From Echinarachnius parma (Eukaryota; Echinodermata; Echinoidea; Clypeasteroida; Echinarachniidae), in the NCBI GenBank assembly GCA_037951105.1, contig JBAMJV010003299.1:186001-250000 (forward strand): 64,000 nucleotides of DNA, read 5' to 3'. The notes under the pieces are model-generated. The model saw only the letters and a program-made list of their open reading frames with translations, made no database searches and was not told where the DNA came from. Both the position numbers and the translations under genes were made by a program. Positions 10,261 to 22,008 of this stretch are shown here, piece by piece (the first letter of the stretch is position 1; each line of letters begins with the position of its first letter).

Positions 10261-11065
10261 CTGCATACGAAGAGTACATTTTGTCTAGGACGAACGCATC
10301 GTCCGTGATTATATTGTATCATAACGTACGCGTGAACTTAATTGGCGCTCTCGCATGATTTTTAGCGCATACAAAATCTATAAGGTCAGGTTGGTTCCGT
10401 AATTGTAATGTTGGTAATGAATTATGCTGCGTATAAATGCACAGGCTTTGCAACGTGCTGGCATTTGTATATATAACAAAACGTACTAAGACATATAATT
10501 ATGTGTTGTTCTTTGCCTGGTTATTCCCTTTTAATGTACTAAAAAGGCAAATAACAACATTTACTTAGAGAGATAGATATGAGATGGAAAATAAGAAAGA
10601 ATTCTAACACAAGTGACAATAAAAGGAACAAAGTATATGTTATATTATTTCAAAAATAAGTGGGTTTTAAGACAGGTCCTAAACTTTTCAATAGTGTCTA
10701 TTGTTTTATATTTTCAGGGAGATTATTCCATAGTGTTGCTGTTGCAAAAACAAATGAATTTGCCCCATAAAATATATTACTATGCAATATTAACTACCAC
10801 CACTTACGGAACCAGTTTTTGGACCTGGCTCCGTACGCGCCAAACATTTGCGAGTGCGCCACGCGTATGTTTGGAGATAATATTATCCCGGACGATCCGT
10901 TCGTTCTGGATCAAGTCGTCTCCGTACACGTAGACCATGGTGATGCGTTTTCCAATCATATATTTTGTTTTCTGGAGAAAAAAAATATAAACTTGTTGAT
11001 GGAATGGACTACTTAAGATGTTATCTTTCATTCATCATATTAATATTTGTGGATGGTGGAAGTCT
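10261..11065. other. Intronic stretch with no recognised gene
   Basis: It is mostly AT-rich. At 10800-10960 there is a GC- and CpG-richer island that is open on both strands for about 45-65 codons. Neither reading could be matched to a family and no convincing exon borders were found. The 10640-10770 part resembles low-copy retroposon sequence but could not be placed. Confidence 0.4.
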
Positions 11066-11069
11066 TTAA

Positions 11070-12015
11070 GGGGATAGATGAGTTTTGGTAAAGAGACTAC
11101 ATTTTTTGTCAAACTGAATATAAGTAACCAAAACCTAAACCGGCATTACAATACAAACAAATATATAAATCATCTTTATTTATTCAAATCAATCGAATGT
11201 TACAAAGAAGGGTTGAAACCCAGGTCCATGGCAGAAGTTGAAAATAAATTCGCATTCTGCAATTGGCAGGATGAACAGGATAATACATACATACAGAATA
11301 ACTGAAACAGTTTACATGGTTTACAAATTAATAAAACATACAAATATACAAAGTTTCTCGCGAATGTATACATGTATGTATAACGAACAAATTCTTATTC
11401 CTTTTTTTTTACAAGTGTATTTTTTTACTCATTAGAACTTTTCCTAAGTTTATTTTTAATTCAAAGAGGGGGTAGCATAATTATGCGATTATTCAAACAA
11501 CAACCAAACAATGTATTTATCATTATTAAGAAAAATTAACCTACAATTTATGTATCATTTTCATAATTATAATTCAAGTGTATTTTTCTACCATGCACGA
11601 AAGGAATACAAAAAAAAATACAAATTTCTAAGTAAAAAGCCTGCTATCATTAATACAGAGCCGTTGAAACTCAGGAGGGCGGTCTTTAAAAACACATCGG
11701 TTTTAATCATTTAAAATAAGATATTGTGCATGTGATCTTTTGCTGATAAAGCTGATTAAACTGAGAGATAATCAACAACTATTAAAAACAAAATTTGTAA
11801 AATTATTGAGCACTTGAATGTGTGGTCCTACAATTATTAAAAGTGGCAATGTTGATGGATATTACAGCCATTTCTGAACCGATTTTGATCAAATATACAT
11901 GTATTTTTTTCTATCATTAAATCATTATGCTCTTTCAAATATTACAGTAAGTTTTTAATTATCTTACACAAAATATTTTGTGAAGCGTCCTCTGTACCAA
12001 AACTCAACTATCCAT
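11070..12015. mobile_element. TTAA-flanked MITE, family A, 946 bp
   Basis: TTAA flanks both ends (11066-11069 and 12016-12019). The terminal repeats are GGGGATAGATGAGTTTTGGT and, inward from the right, ATGGATAGTTGAGTTTTGGT. The right part carries the family's reverse-orientation body: CAGCCATTTCTGAACCGATT, then CTCTTTCAAATATTA and CGTCCTCTGTACC. Relatives are at 4038, 13194, 38281 and 45409. A TTAA target fits the piggyBac or Kolobok type of transposition. It has no transposase. Confidence 0.8.
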
Positions 12016-12390
12016 TTAAAGCGCGATATTTTTAAAATGACAATTATTGGTTTTATCCTCATTAAAAACAAACTAATGCCAAATATGGAATTTTAACATG
12101 CACAATTAATATACATTTCTACTACAAGAACAACAAAATAATAAGCCATGTACATGTAAAAACAAAAAATGTTTAAAGAAACGTAATAGACATACATTAA
12201 TTACTTGAACTGTTCTCTGTAACATTCGAACTTGCGATAACTGACACAGAAATACGTCTCTATGCTATGTAGCTGCCCCTACTTCGCTCAGTACGTATGT
12301 TACTTTTAATATGTAATTACAAGTTACATGTATAATAATTTGTAGAGAATTGATTATAAATGTGATTATAATTAGTAAACATAATCTTAC

Positions 12391-12560
12391 CTGTATCCAT
12401 TGGTTATCGGTATTAATTTCTGGCCGCCAGGCTCCATACGATGCACCCACAACAGCCACATTCAACCGTCCCCATCTGGCTGCATAGTAGGTATTATGCT
12501 CGCTCGACGCGGTCAGACTCGAATCAGGGATGGCATCAGACTCAAGTCCAAGTGGAACAT
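12391..12560 (-). CDS. Discoidin domain 2, first exon
   Basis: This 170-bp exon starts in phase 1 (acceptor TTTTTAAAAAG above 12560, weak in pyrimidines) and ends in phase 0 at donor GTAAGATTATG. It encodes the N-terminal third of an F5/8 type C domain: PLGLESDAIPDSSLTASSEH, then YYAARWGRLN and YGAWRPEINTDNQWIQ. With 8801-8950 and 5397-5544 it makes 468 bp (156 codons), a normal domain length. The first partial codon joins with T from the exon at 14347. The cysteine that often opens this domain is absent. Confidence 0.9.
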
Positions 12561-14346
12561 CTTTTTAAAAACACACCACAAAACACAAGCGTAAGAAAGT
12601 TGTCATTCGTGTACTAACGAAATAAACCTATGATATCAAACAATAATTAAACATCAAACACGTATAACTTAAAAACATTTAGGCCATGTGTCAATATACT
12701 ACTAACAAAACAAAGAATTATAATCATACGAGGTCTTATGTGTGGCTTAAAAATCCTATTATCAATACATATACCGTAGAGTGCGTAATATATTGCACAT
12801 CATTTGATACATAACTTTTTCTAAACGTCGGTGATTTTACCCGAATAATGTTATAGCAGGTGAAATATGTTCATTGCTTACTCATCGCCATTATTGTGTA
12901 CGCATGGATAAATTGACCACCGTGGGTTTTTTATATTTATTCAAACATTATGACACTTGACCTTATACAATGTTTTATTTAACCTTTGTTCGGGATAAAT
13001 ACATTATACATAAAACACATCTAAATAGCAGACAGAATATAAACCAACACTTTAGTGTCATAGTTAGATCAGTATAGCAGCGAACATCTACCAGGCATGA
13101 ACATACCACTGGAAATGAAAATGAGTTTGGTCGATTCCGACAGAGATACTGGATATAGAATCGAGGAGTTTATGTTTATATTCCAAAACCGTTAAAGGGG
13201 AGAGTAGAGTTTTGGTTAGACTGAATTTTAGTAGTCCAAACCTGCACCGTACGGTAACATGTCAAATTGATAGTTTTTAAAATGTATAACAATATGGGTT
13301 CTTCTAAGGCAATTTAAAACAAAATGTTGCTATACAAAATTAAGACACATGTTTGCCTAAATACAATTGAAATGTAAAAAAGACGATTTGTATTGTTATA
13401 ATCTTGGGACCCGTAATCATGGTAATGAATGTTACAATCGACGTTTCAAACAGGTTCACTGTCCATCGTCACTCCTTTCGTTTTGTGAAAGGAATCTCGA
13501 TTGTACAATCAAAATATCCACTAAAAATTGCAAGGTAAACGAGATAAATTACTATCTGCTCTCGTTTGACAACGCTATTTAGTGCGAGTGTCAATAAACG
13601 GTGACGTGTGGAGGGCACGTTCGAATTTTCTTGTACTTGATCAAGATTTTATCAAAATATAGCACTAAATTTAAGGCAGCCTTGAAGTTAATATTATGAT
13701 CATGAAACTAGCTAGGAACTATGAAGAATATAAGGAATTAATATGAATGTACGGTAATTCTTTATTAGCACATTAACGTTTACGCTGAATTTCAGAAGAA
13801 ATCTTTATAGTTTGGTTGTTGTAACGCAATGCATTTTCGAAGATTGTACCATTACCCGTTGAGGATTTATGCAAACAAACTTGAAAATTGATGTATGAAT
13901 TAAGAGAAGCTTGTAAGGGTGTGAGGAGTATAGCCTAGATGTTTTAAGCCTACCTAAATCCATACTTATCCATGAATACACGTACTATTATTGGGAACAT
14001 GTACACATTAATATGTCATAAATAATTATCCAGAAACACACATGAAATAATTTACCTTGACACAACTGAATACAAATGTTATAAACAAATTAATTCACAT
14101 AAACACTCGCACACATGCAGTCAAATGTTTCAATATTAGTATCTCTTAAAAAACTTGACAAAATGCCTTCACATTTTGTGCGCAGGTAGTCTATAACAAG
14201 TGTACATAAGGTATAATATCACTAGCGTACGGTAATATACCAATATGATTGGTTATTTAAAAACGGTTTACAGTTCATACTTTAAATAAAGTAGCTGAAT
14301 AACATGTTTGGCATACCAAACGATTGCAAATAAACGTATTAATTAC
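12561..14346 (-). other. Intron between the two discoidin domains
   Basis: No exon was recognised. A partial family A MITE starts at 13194. The segment 13970-14346 resembles the intron 4655-5396 downstream of the other third exon (for example GGGAACATGTA and TACAGTTCATACTTTAAATA), indicating shared ancestry of the introns. Confidence 0.6.
13194..13300 (+). mobile_element. Truncated TTAA MITE, family A
   Basis: TTAAAGGGGAGAGTAGAGTT and TTGGTTAGACTGAATTTTAG match the left ends at 11070 and 45409. The right terminal repeat was not found. Confidence 0.55.
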
Positions 14347-14494
14347 ATTCATGGTGGCCAAGTCCGTAAAGCTCCATTCTCATGCTGATGTGACCGTACC
14401 AGGTAAGAGGGAGCACACGCACGAAGCGGCACACTAGTGGGGTGGGGAAGGCGTTCCATACCAAGGTATCGGGATCAGAATTGCCTGAAAAGAC
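14347..14494 (-). CDS. Discoidin domain 1, third exon
   Basis: A 148-bp exon with an acceptor CTCTTTGTAG above 14494 and donor GTAATT below 14347, starting in phase 0 and ending in phase 1, like its paralogue at 5397-5544. It encodes VFSGNSDPDTLVWNAF, CRFVRVLPLTWYGHI and RMELYGLG, the closing strands of an F5/8 type C domain. Compared with domain 2 it has lost the Cys before RMELYG, replaced by a Ser-Met. It splices in frame to 12560-12391. Confidence 0.9.
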
Positions 14495-15001
14495 CTACAA
14501 AGAGACGGCCATAATAAACATAATCGTAATTGAATACAAACGAACACAACAAAATCATAAATACGTGCTCACTGAAATCCAGGGAGCCAACGTCTTTCCT
14601 ATTCAGTAATTAAACTGAGGCGTAAAGGGCGGGGGTAAGATGGAATAATGTACAATACAAAGAAATATAGTGTAAACTGTTCATGTAATTGGTTTAGGAA
14701 GGGCACATTAGAGATTGATTTTCGTAGAAAGATGAAACATATGCATTTTACAGCTAAGTAGGAATCAATGGTAGGCACCATTATTTTCATATCATTATTA
14801 TCAATATTATTATTATCATCGTCATAATATGAGAATATCAATAAAATTAAATCAAATGTGTCCACTCTGAAAGTATCCAAATTTACGATTTAATGAATAT
14901 ATTGACAAAGTCGAGGATATAATCGTTAATACCAACAAAGATAACTCACAAAATAGAAGGTATATCTATGATATAACTCTGACACATAAAATACCACTCA
15001 C
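14495..15001 (-). other. Short intron within discoidin domain 1
   Basis: At 507 bp it is the uninterrupted counterpart of the 3.26-kb intron at 5545-8800. It contains the same AACGTCTTTCCTA and GGGCGGGGGTAA landmarks and a small ATT/ATC-rich stretch near 14785-14825. No insertions were recognised. Confidence 0.6.
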
Positions 15002-15151
15002 CACATCTGACCCACCAGGGCTGTTTTGAACCGTGTGAAATGTCACACCATCCATGCTGCAGGTTACCTTGTAGCTCATCACCCATTGGGCCGTATTATG
15101 TCTTCCTTGTGTTGCCAAGGCAACGACTTTACATGGAGAACCGAGATAAAC
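15002..15151 (-). CDS. Discoidin domain 1, second exon
   Basis: A 150-bp, phase 0/0 exon with acceptor CTCTTTTCAG above 15151 and donor GTGAGTGG below 15002. It encodes VYLGSPCKVVALATQGRHN, WVMSYKVTCSMDGVTF and TVQNSPGGSDV, the middle of an F5/8 type C domain. Two cysteines (in SPCK and VTCS) are absent from the sister exon at 8801-8950. The first exon of this domain was not found upstream within the window. It may lie beyond the transposons at 15.7-25.6 kb, be diverged, or be lost, so it is uncertain whether domain 1 is complete in the mature transcript. Confidence 0.88.
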
Positions 15152-15660
15152 CTGAAAAGAGCAGACAATCGCAATGTTTCTTACTAAGTTGATATGGTGC
15201 TAACAGAGGATGAAGGATGAAAATGATAATTCCTCTCTTTGACTTTCCATTCACCAAACTGCTAACATTTATACTTGCATTGTAACATTCGCTGCTAATT
15301 ATAATGTTGGTACATTTGTATTTACACATGTGTGTCACGTAGTATACCTGTGTAAAATTGACACTCATGTGTGTCATTCAACAATACACTTTATCCACCT
15401 TTGCTGCTATCTACCCAGGTGTAGCAAATATGTATTGAAAATAATTTATTCCTTGAAGTGATTGAGTGCTTAAATAAGGCTGCTCGGCTCGAACAAACTT
15501 AAATGCTCCGAGCGCTTTGAGACTTGAAGGGTACCACCACCCACAAATAATATTCGTAAAAATTGAAGCTCTAATGTTTAGTAGACTATTCCATCACCAA
15601 CAATTATAATAAAGTAACAGTCATCACCATACTACAGCATGTGTTGAAGGTTCTGTACAG
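15152..15660 (-). other. Intron sequence homologous to 8951-10260
   Basis: It shares TTTGACTTTCC(A/G)TTCACCAA, AAGGCTGCTCGGCT and CCGAGCGCTTT with the other unit. Similarity ends close to 15650, where the 15.66-18.12 kb element begins. Confidence 0.65.
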
Positions 15661-18124
15661 GGCAATTCCACGGTAACGGAAGGACATTCAGATACAATTT
15701 TGGAACTTAAATCAAATAGTTCCAGGATCCTGCTTTTGATTTTTAATTCTAAATGGCATGTGTTTGATCCTTGTTGGGACACCTTTGATTTCCACTATTT
15801 CTAAAATTTTGACCGCATTATGTAAATTAGATATGGACACTAATGCGGCCGGTAACGGAAGGACGCCAAAATGGACATGGATTTTCAAGTTGTTTAGTTA
15901 TGACCCAATCTCTGTGAAGTTACGAGGTTTATCATGTTAAGTTGGCTACTAGTCAATTTCCTTATGTTCACAGAGTATAACACCACCTTTTAAGAAAAAT
16001 ATCTACATTGGTATATTAATTATGAGAGAGATTATGAGAAAATAAGGACGGTAACGGAATGACCTCTGAAAAGTCTATATGAATTGTACAATAAAATTAA
16101 TTTTGAAATTTAAAGACCATTTATGAGAAGGAAACATCTCTTTTGTGGTCTAAAATGAGTTTGTATCATGGATAGCATATGGACATCACAAGCATTTACA
16201 TTTCTATTTTTTTCCTACTATATTTCATGCTCCAATGGCTCTTATTCATGGTCAATCCATGGTAACGGAAGGACACTCAGACACAAATTGTCAACTTTAA
16301 GAAAGACATTTTTAAATACTTGTGTTGTTAGAACAGTCTATTTTGATAACAATACTTCCAAAACATACAGTTTTAAGGTCCCATAATTGTTTTGTTTTTT
16401 TAATCTCCGCACATTATTGAATATGCATACAAATGAGGTCGGTAACGGAAGGACACCAAAATGGACAAGGTTTTGTTATCAAATCAGTTTTAACTAAAAC
16501 TCTGTGATATTAAATAATACAACATATTTTAAGGGTACACATTTCATTCTCTGAAGGGTTAAGAAGAATTTACTTGTTCTTTGATTAATATTTGTCCGCA
16601 GATATTTGAGTTATTTCACACAAAGCGGACCAATGTTCGGTAACGGAAGGACGTAATGGACTATAATGTATGATATGACACAGTAGGGTCATTCCATGTC
16701 AAATCACCTTTAAAAAAAGTGAAAATTTTCATCGCAGCCCCCTTAAAATTTGCTAATATTTGGTATGTATGATATTTCAACCTTTAAAAGTGCAAATATT
16801 TAAGTTTTAGCCCAATCCGCCCAATGGTTTTGGCGCTATGGTCGATACTTATGGGGGAGTTTTGTAAGAAATGGGCGTGGGCACCATTTTTCAAATGGCC
16901 ATTGTCCATAAACCGTTGGGTCAATTTATTTTGTAATGGTGTCATTGGAATTGGGGATGTTATGTGCAATCCATTTATGCCATTTGTGTTCATGCATGAG
17001 CGAGTTTGGATACAATAACATTTGACCTTAGATTTTGACCTTCCGTTTTACCTCGTGGATCAAATAATTTTGAGAATTTGTTTTGCTTAAATCTTGGCTT
17101 GATATAATTTCTACAATATATGAAAGAATTGGAGATATATTCTTTCTTGCTTTTTCTACAGCCTTGTTTTTAGTTTGTAAATTTCATGTAAAATTTAATT
17201 ATTTTAGACCTACACCCATGTCCAATAATTCTATAGGGGTGTATTGTTTAAAAAAAGACCTATTCAAAGTCATGATCAGAGCCTATTCACACCCTGGCTC
17301 ACCACAGTTAAATAGACCTACTAATCCCCATACAATATAGAAATCCAGACAAATGTCATCATGGTACATGGGCCCTGTTGCAGAAAGAGATAAAATCAAT
17401 TGTGAGCCAGATCAAATGTTCTAAATGCACACATCTGATTGGTTGAAACACAGAAAATTACTAGTCTGACCACGCTACGCCACTGATAGCTGGCCATTGC
17501 AGGTATTGTCTCATTATTTTGGGTTTTCATATATGAGAGACCAATTTTTGAACATAAATTTTGTCATGTTATGTAATATGAGGTACCTTGTGTATGTGTA
17601 TGGTAACGGAAAGACATTTTCTTTTGTTATGTATTAATTAACGAAGTTACACTGAGTAATACAATTGTTAGCAATGCGAAGGCCTACTTGAACTTGCTTT
17701 GCACTGAAGTTTGGTCTGCGCTCCAACAACTATGTGAGCCACAAAATTAAAAATATTGATTTTTCGGTAACGGAAGGACATTTTCAAAGGCTGAAAATAA
17801 GAAGTCATTGAAGCATAACAAATCAAATAAATCATACAAATTTACTATTTTACGAAATGGTCATATCTCAGGAGTCAGAATAATGTTTTTTAGGCTTAAC
17901 TGGGGAAATATAAAACAAACACAGGATCAAAACACTTTTTCACAAAAATGTCAAATTTGTGGGGTTCAATTATGGTTATAAAGTTATTGTAAAAAAACAA
18001 CTAAAATTTTCTCATTGAATTCCAAAAATATAGAATTTAAGCTTTGATTTGATACCAAATTTGTATCATAAAAATGCTTGTAAAATTTTTGGTCAAATGT
18101 CCACTTTGGCGTGGAATTGCCCTA
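15661..18124. mobile_element. Probable DNA transposon with GGTAACGGAAGGAC motif lattice
   Basis: The left end reads CAGGGCAATTCCACGGTAAC. The right end, inward, reads TAGGGCAATTCCACGCC, giving a terminal inverted repeat of about 13 bp. Eight copies of GGTAACGGAAGGAC (some with one change) lie near 15672, 15848, 16050, 16260, 16440, 16638, 17600 and 17765. The first three and the next three repeat with a period of about 590 bp. No transposase was recognised. The target duplication is not clear, so superfamily is unknown. An inverted hAT-like end (CCACGCTACGCCACTG, about 17469-17484) and a GGGTCATTCCATGTCAAA block (about 16687) inside it suggest nested insertions. Confidence 0.6.
15672..16850 (+). 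repeat. ~590-bp tandem duplication carrying three spaced motifs per unit
   Basis: Motif pairs 15672/16260, 15848/16440 and 16050/16638 are each offset by 588-592 bp. Local flanks agree too: GGACATTCAGATAC with GGACACTCAGACAC, and GGACGCCAAAATGGACATGG with GGACACCAAAATGGACAAGG. The sequence between motifs is much more diverged than the motifs. Confidence 0.65.
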
Positions 18125-19748
18125 GGCTACACGAACGCGTATACCCTGACAAATAAAATGGAAGATATTTTGGTCTTATTTGGTGCTGAAAATCCAGATC
18201 TAATCATCATAACGGAAGTTACTACTGTTACATTTACGTTCTCAACAGCTTCAGTGTCCAGTAATACCCATGACATGTTTCCAAACTTAACGGATGACAC
18301 ATGTGACCTGCGAGGAATCATTATATATGCTAGACACGGAATTAGAGAAGACTTTAAAGAAAGTGTATAGTGCAAGATAAAAACAGGACTCAACGTACGC
18401 CTACTATATAGTTGGGTGCATACAAATAACGATTCTCTTCGTGACTTACTTCATTACATTAGCGGAAACAACCAAGTTAAATACACACATCTGCTGATTA
18501 TTGGAGACTTTAGTCTTCCAGAAACAGACTGGTTTTTCTTTCACACAAGCACCCGTGTTGTACACAATTAGTTGATTTTTGTACTCATATACATGGTCAC
18601 ACCCTTGATTTGTTAATCAGACGACAGTCTGATGATTCCATTATAATTGGAAAACCTTGGGCCCATCCAACACTTATCTCTGATCATTTTCCTGTAATGT
18701 GCTACCTCAATTCAGGTAAAGTTCACTTTCCAATCAAGAAAATTTCATTTCGAAAGCTATCAGCAATCAATATCGACTCGTTAAAAGAAGATATTGTTGA
18801 TAGTCGTCTTTGTAAAGAAAAGCCCAATGATGTTTCTGAATTAGCGACATTGTATGACATAACACTTAAAGAAATGCTAGATAAGCATGCACCAAAATCA
18901 GTAAAGACTGTGGTCTTGCGACCTAAGGTGCCCTGGTTAAATGATAGAATATTGGAAGAGAAACGAACAAAGAGGAAAGCTGAGAAGCGTTGGTTGAAGT
19001 CAAGAACTGATCAAGATTGGAAAGCCTATAAGACAGCTCGAAACTCTTATTCTTTCTTGTTGTATGAGGCACGCACAGCCCATCATAACGTTTGGTGTCT
19101 GAAAATAAAGAAAATCCCAAAGAACTGTTTAATATTGTGAAAGGTTTGTTGAATATGTCAAACAAACAACCGGTTATGCCATGTAATGTTGACAGAAAAA
19201 CTTTTGTTAATAACTTAGGCAATTATTTTTTAGATAAAGTTCAGAAAATTCAGGATAACATTGAATCAAAACTTAGTAATGTAAATAACTTCATTATTGA
19301 TGAAATACCACTTGATAAACAAATTGTAGTCCTGAGAGATTTTAAAGAATTATCTGAACAAGATGTTGAAAATTTGATTATGAAACTTAGTAAGAAATCT
19401 TGTCCATTGGACCCAATGCCCACAAAATTACTGATGCAATGTTTGGATGCACTTTTACCTGTCATAACCTCTATGATTAATGTATCTTTGTCAACAGGGC
19501 AGTTCCCTGCTCTGTGGAAGGTTGCACTTGTAAAACCTCTGTTAAAAAAGCCTGGTACTGGAACAGAATTCAATAATTTGAGGCCTATTAGTAATCTCCA
19601 ATATATTTCAAAGTTGGTAGAAGGCGCTGCTACCCAACAAATCCTCGAGCACCTAGATTCCCACTCACTCTTGCCATTCAACCAATCAGCTTATCGAAAA
19701 TGTTATAGTACTGAGACAGCACTCCTTAGAATCAAAAGTGATCTCTTA
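18125..19748 (+). pseudogene. CR1-group LINE: endonuclease and start of reverse transcriptase
   Basis: The plus strand encodes an APE-type endonuclease in broken frames: YTNAYTLTNKM, PDLIIITEV with the catalytic Glu, GDFSLPETDW, and SDHFPV. A linker region follows (18610-19140). After a frameshift near 19100 comes the N-terminal half of the reverse transcriptase (FNIVKGLLN ... CPLDPMPTKLL ... FPALWKVALVKPLLKKPG ... NLRPISNLQYISKLVE ... QSAYRKCYSTETALL). In-frame stops and shifts show it is dead. It is cut at 19748 by the PIF/Harbinger element and resumes at 22009. Confidence 0.88.
19746..19748. repeat. TTA target-site duplication, left copy
   Basis: TTA here and at 22009-22011 flank the 19749-22008 element. 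Joining CTC-TTA to ATG-TCA restores the LINE frame (DLL then MSVND). Confidence 0.8.
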
Positions 19749-20619
19749 AGCCATGGTCTCATCCGACCCACGTAGGCGTAGCGCGGGATCTACGTAGAGA
19801 TTTTGGGGTGTAAGTGATCCTACGTGGATGGCCCGCGCGCACTACGCACGTAATTTCCAGCTACCTGACCCTCACGTAGCCTAAATTTTCCTTCGTCGAG
19901 ACAAATTGACATGCACAATTTTTGGTCTGCGATGATTTGTTGCAGCTACCGCGTGACTGGTGAGTGGGTGCTTGCGTGCGGGGCACGTGGGGGGCACGTG
20001 CGGGGGTCGTGGGTAGTACTTGATAATTTTCTTAGTTATTTGCAGGGAATAAAAGCTAGAGAAACACCCACGTAGCCCCTGGGCGCCACGCACGTAGCAC
20101 TCACGTTCTACGCACTCACTACGCACGCACTGCCCACGCGATCACCACTCCCCACTCGCCATGCACACGTAGCACATTCGCGCTACCCACGTAGCACCCG
20201 CGTACTACCTACACACTGCCCACGCGAAAACCTTGATTAAACGAATTTTCTACGTAGACCAGGCGCAGATGATACGACCACTCCCAGCCATGGTCTCATC
20301 CGACCCGCGTAGGCGTAGCGAGGAGTCCACGTAGATACTTTGGGGCTGTGCGCGGCCCCTCGCGGGTGGCCCGTGCGCACGACGCAAGTAGTTTCAAGAT
20401 ACCTGACCTCCGCGTAGCCTTCATTTTTCTACGTAGAGAAAAATTGGACATGCACAATTTTTGGTCTACAATGATTTGTCGCGGCTACCGCGATTTGTCT
20501 TCGTTATTTGCAGGGTATAGAGTGGTGAAGTGTGATGTCATAAATGATGTCTTAAATATTCTTTTAAGAATTGTCAAGGCACCGAAAAACATCATAGCTA
20601 CCAAAAGGTTTTCTCGATT

Positions 20620-21110
20620 GTGCTGATTGCGGTAGTAGATGCCAGCTGCAAGTTCATATGCATGGGCGGATGTCAGGTCTGAGGGATCGGCTTCAGACGC
20701 GGGCATTTTTAATTATAGTAGGGCGCACCGGCCTGACATGGGGGAGGATCGCCTGGGGTTTCCTGATCCTGAACCACTGCCGGGAGATGAGCATGACCTT
20801 CCTTTCTTTCTGGTGGGGGATGACGTATTCCCCCTTTTGGAATCCTGGCGCACTGCTAGTGTGTCATGGCGTGTCCTGCTCACCATTATTCAGTTGGCCC
20901 CCGGGGTGCACGCAAGGTCACCTCAAGCTGCTTGATTCTGCACAATCTGATGCGGACGCGCTACCCTGGTCTTCAAAAGCCAACGATGAAGACCAGGAGG
21001 ATGCCCAAGGAAATCTCATTCCCGGAGTGCGGCGTCAGCATGCAATGGAAGAGGCCAACCAGATCGGAGGCCCCCAAGTCACCAATGAGGGCAAGCATTT
21101 CAGGGTCTCC
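20620..21110 (+). pseudogene. Harbinger transposase (DDE superfamily) remnant
   Basis: Frames that must be shifted to be read contain the Harbinger signature order: VVDASCKF, then WADVRSEGSASDAGIFNYS, DPEPLPGDEHDLPFFLVGDD with the conserved DD, and after a gap LILHNLMRTRYPGL. These correspond to the C-terminal half of the DDE_Tnp_4 nuclease. At least two frameshifts and deletion of the block between GDD and HNLMR make it inactive. The N-terminal half was not recognised. Confidence 0.8.
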
Positions 21111-21189
21111 CTGAAGAACTACAGTAGCGAAGAAGGCGGGATGCTATTGTGTAAACTCTTTATGAACTTTTGAACGTACGTTGGGACAA

Positions 21190-21285
21190 TAATATCGATA
21201 TATCAGGTGTATTTGGTATTGATATATTGTATTTTGTATTGATATAGTGTATTTTGTATTGATATTGTATTTTGTATTGATGATT
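21190..21285. repeat. Short AT-rich tandem repeat
   Basis: GTATTTTGTATTGATAT-type words repeat four to five times inside the Harbinger element. Confidence 0.7.
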
Positions 21286-21770
21286 TGAATCATGTTTACA
21301 TCACGGTGATTATACTGCCTTGCATTTACACGACGAAAGACTTCACGCAAACGGTGATTACAATCTTGTTTCTGGAGACGTATCTGTCAATCAAACAAGG
21401 AGAACACTAGTACTTCACTGCATGACTGCATTCGAAGCGAAGAGCGCCCGGTTTACACTACCAATTCGCACTGTGATTTGACTGAATCATGATTAAAAAA
21501 CACCTCCGGACCACTATTCGAGTTTCGCGATTCGTGATTCTAGTTTGCGTTTACACGGTCAAAAATACAATGATTGGAGTGAAAATGACTCCAATCGTGA
21601 TTGCAGTCATCCCAAATAATACTTGTAAAAGCACTCCTTGATTGATTGACAGATACGTATCCAGAAACGCGATTGTAATCACAGTTCGCGCGAAGTCTTT
21701 ATCAATAGAATCACCGTGATTTTAAAAATGATTCCAATCATGATTGCCATCACTCATGTAAAAACGATCT
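21286..21770. repeat. Imperfect foldback within the Harbinger element
   Basis: Arms about 21290-21405 and 21630-21765 are inverted relatives: TGATTACAATC...GGAGACGTATCTGTCAATCAA on the left matches, in reverse complement, TTGATTGACAGATACGTATCC...GATTGTAATCA on the right. It probably represents a further nested MITE. Confidence 0.6.
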
Positions 21771-22008
21771 TAACTTAATTGTCCCCTCGTCTTGCCCGCC
21801 TAGCACCTGCGCGCCACCCACGTAGCACCCACGTACTACCCCCGCATTGCCCACGCGAACGAACAAATGAACTTTCTACGTGGACCAGACCTAGGTGGAT
21901 GTGACCACTCCCAGGTAGAATTTGCCCACGTAGAGAACAGGGGCGCGTATGAAAAATTACTGCTCTACGTGTGCGCTACGCCTACGTGGGTCGGATGAGA
22001 CCATGGCT

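Larger units (their letters stand above)
8951..12390 (-). other. Intron between discoidin domain 2 exons 1 and 2
   Basis: Parts of this intron (8951-9060 and 9945-10260) match the sequence at 15152-15270 and 15345-15650. In the other unit these segments lie closer together, because a LINE-derived insertion (about 9240-9940) is absent there. It also contains a CpG-richer island at 10800-10960 and a complete TTAA MITE at 11070-12015. Confidence 0.65.
19749..22008. mobile_element. PIF/Harbinger DNA transposon, 2,260 bp
   Basis: Terminal inverted repeats of about 35 bp begin AGCCATGGTCTCATCCGACC at both ends, and TTA is duplicated on each side. A 3-bp T(T/A)A target is characteristic of PIF/Harbinger. 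The interior encodes a broken Harbinger-type transposase (20620-21110). Subterminal regions are packed with CACGTAG words. A second internal copy of the left end (20286-20500) and of the right subterminal region (20120-20285 versus 21780-21915) shows a rearranged or nested structure. Confidence 0.88.

Noticed and set aside
18127..18393. Minus-strand ORF opposite the LINE endonuclease
   Set aside because: Shadow of the plus-strand LINE coding region, where the motifs are recognisable.
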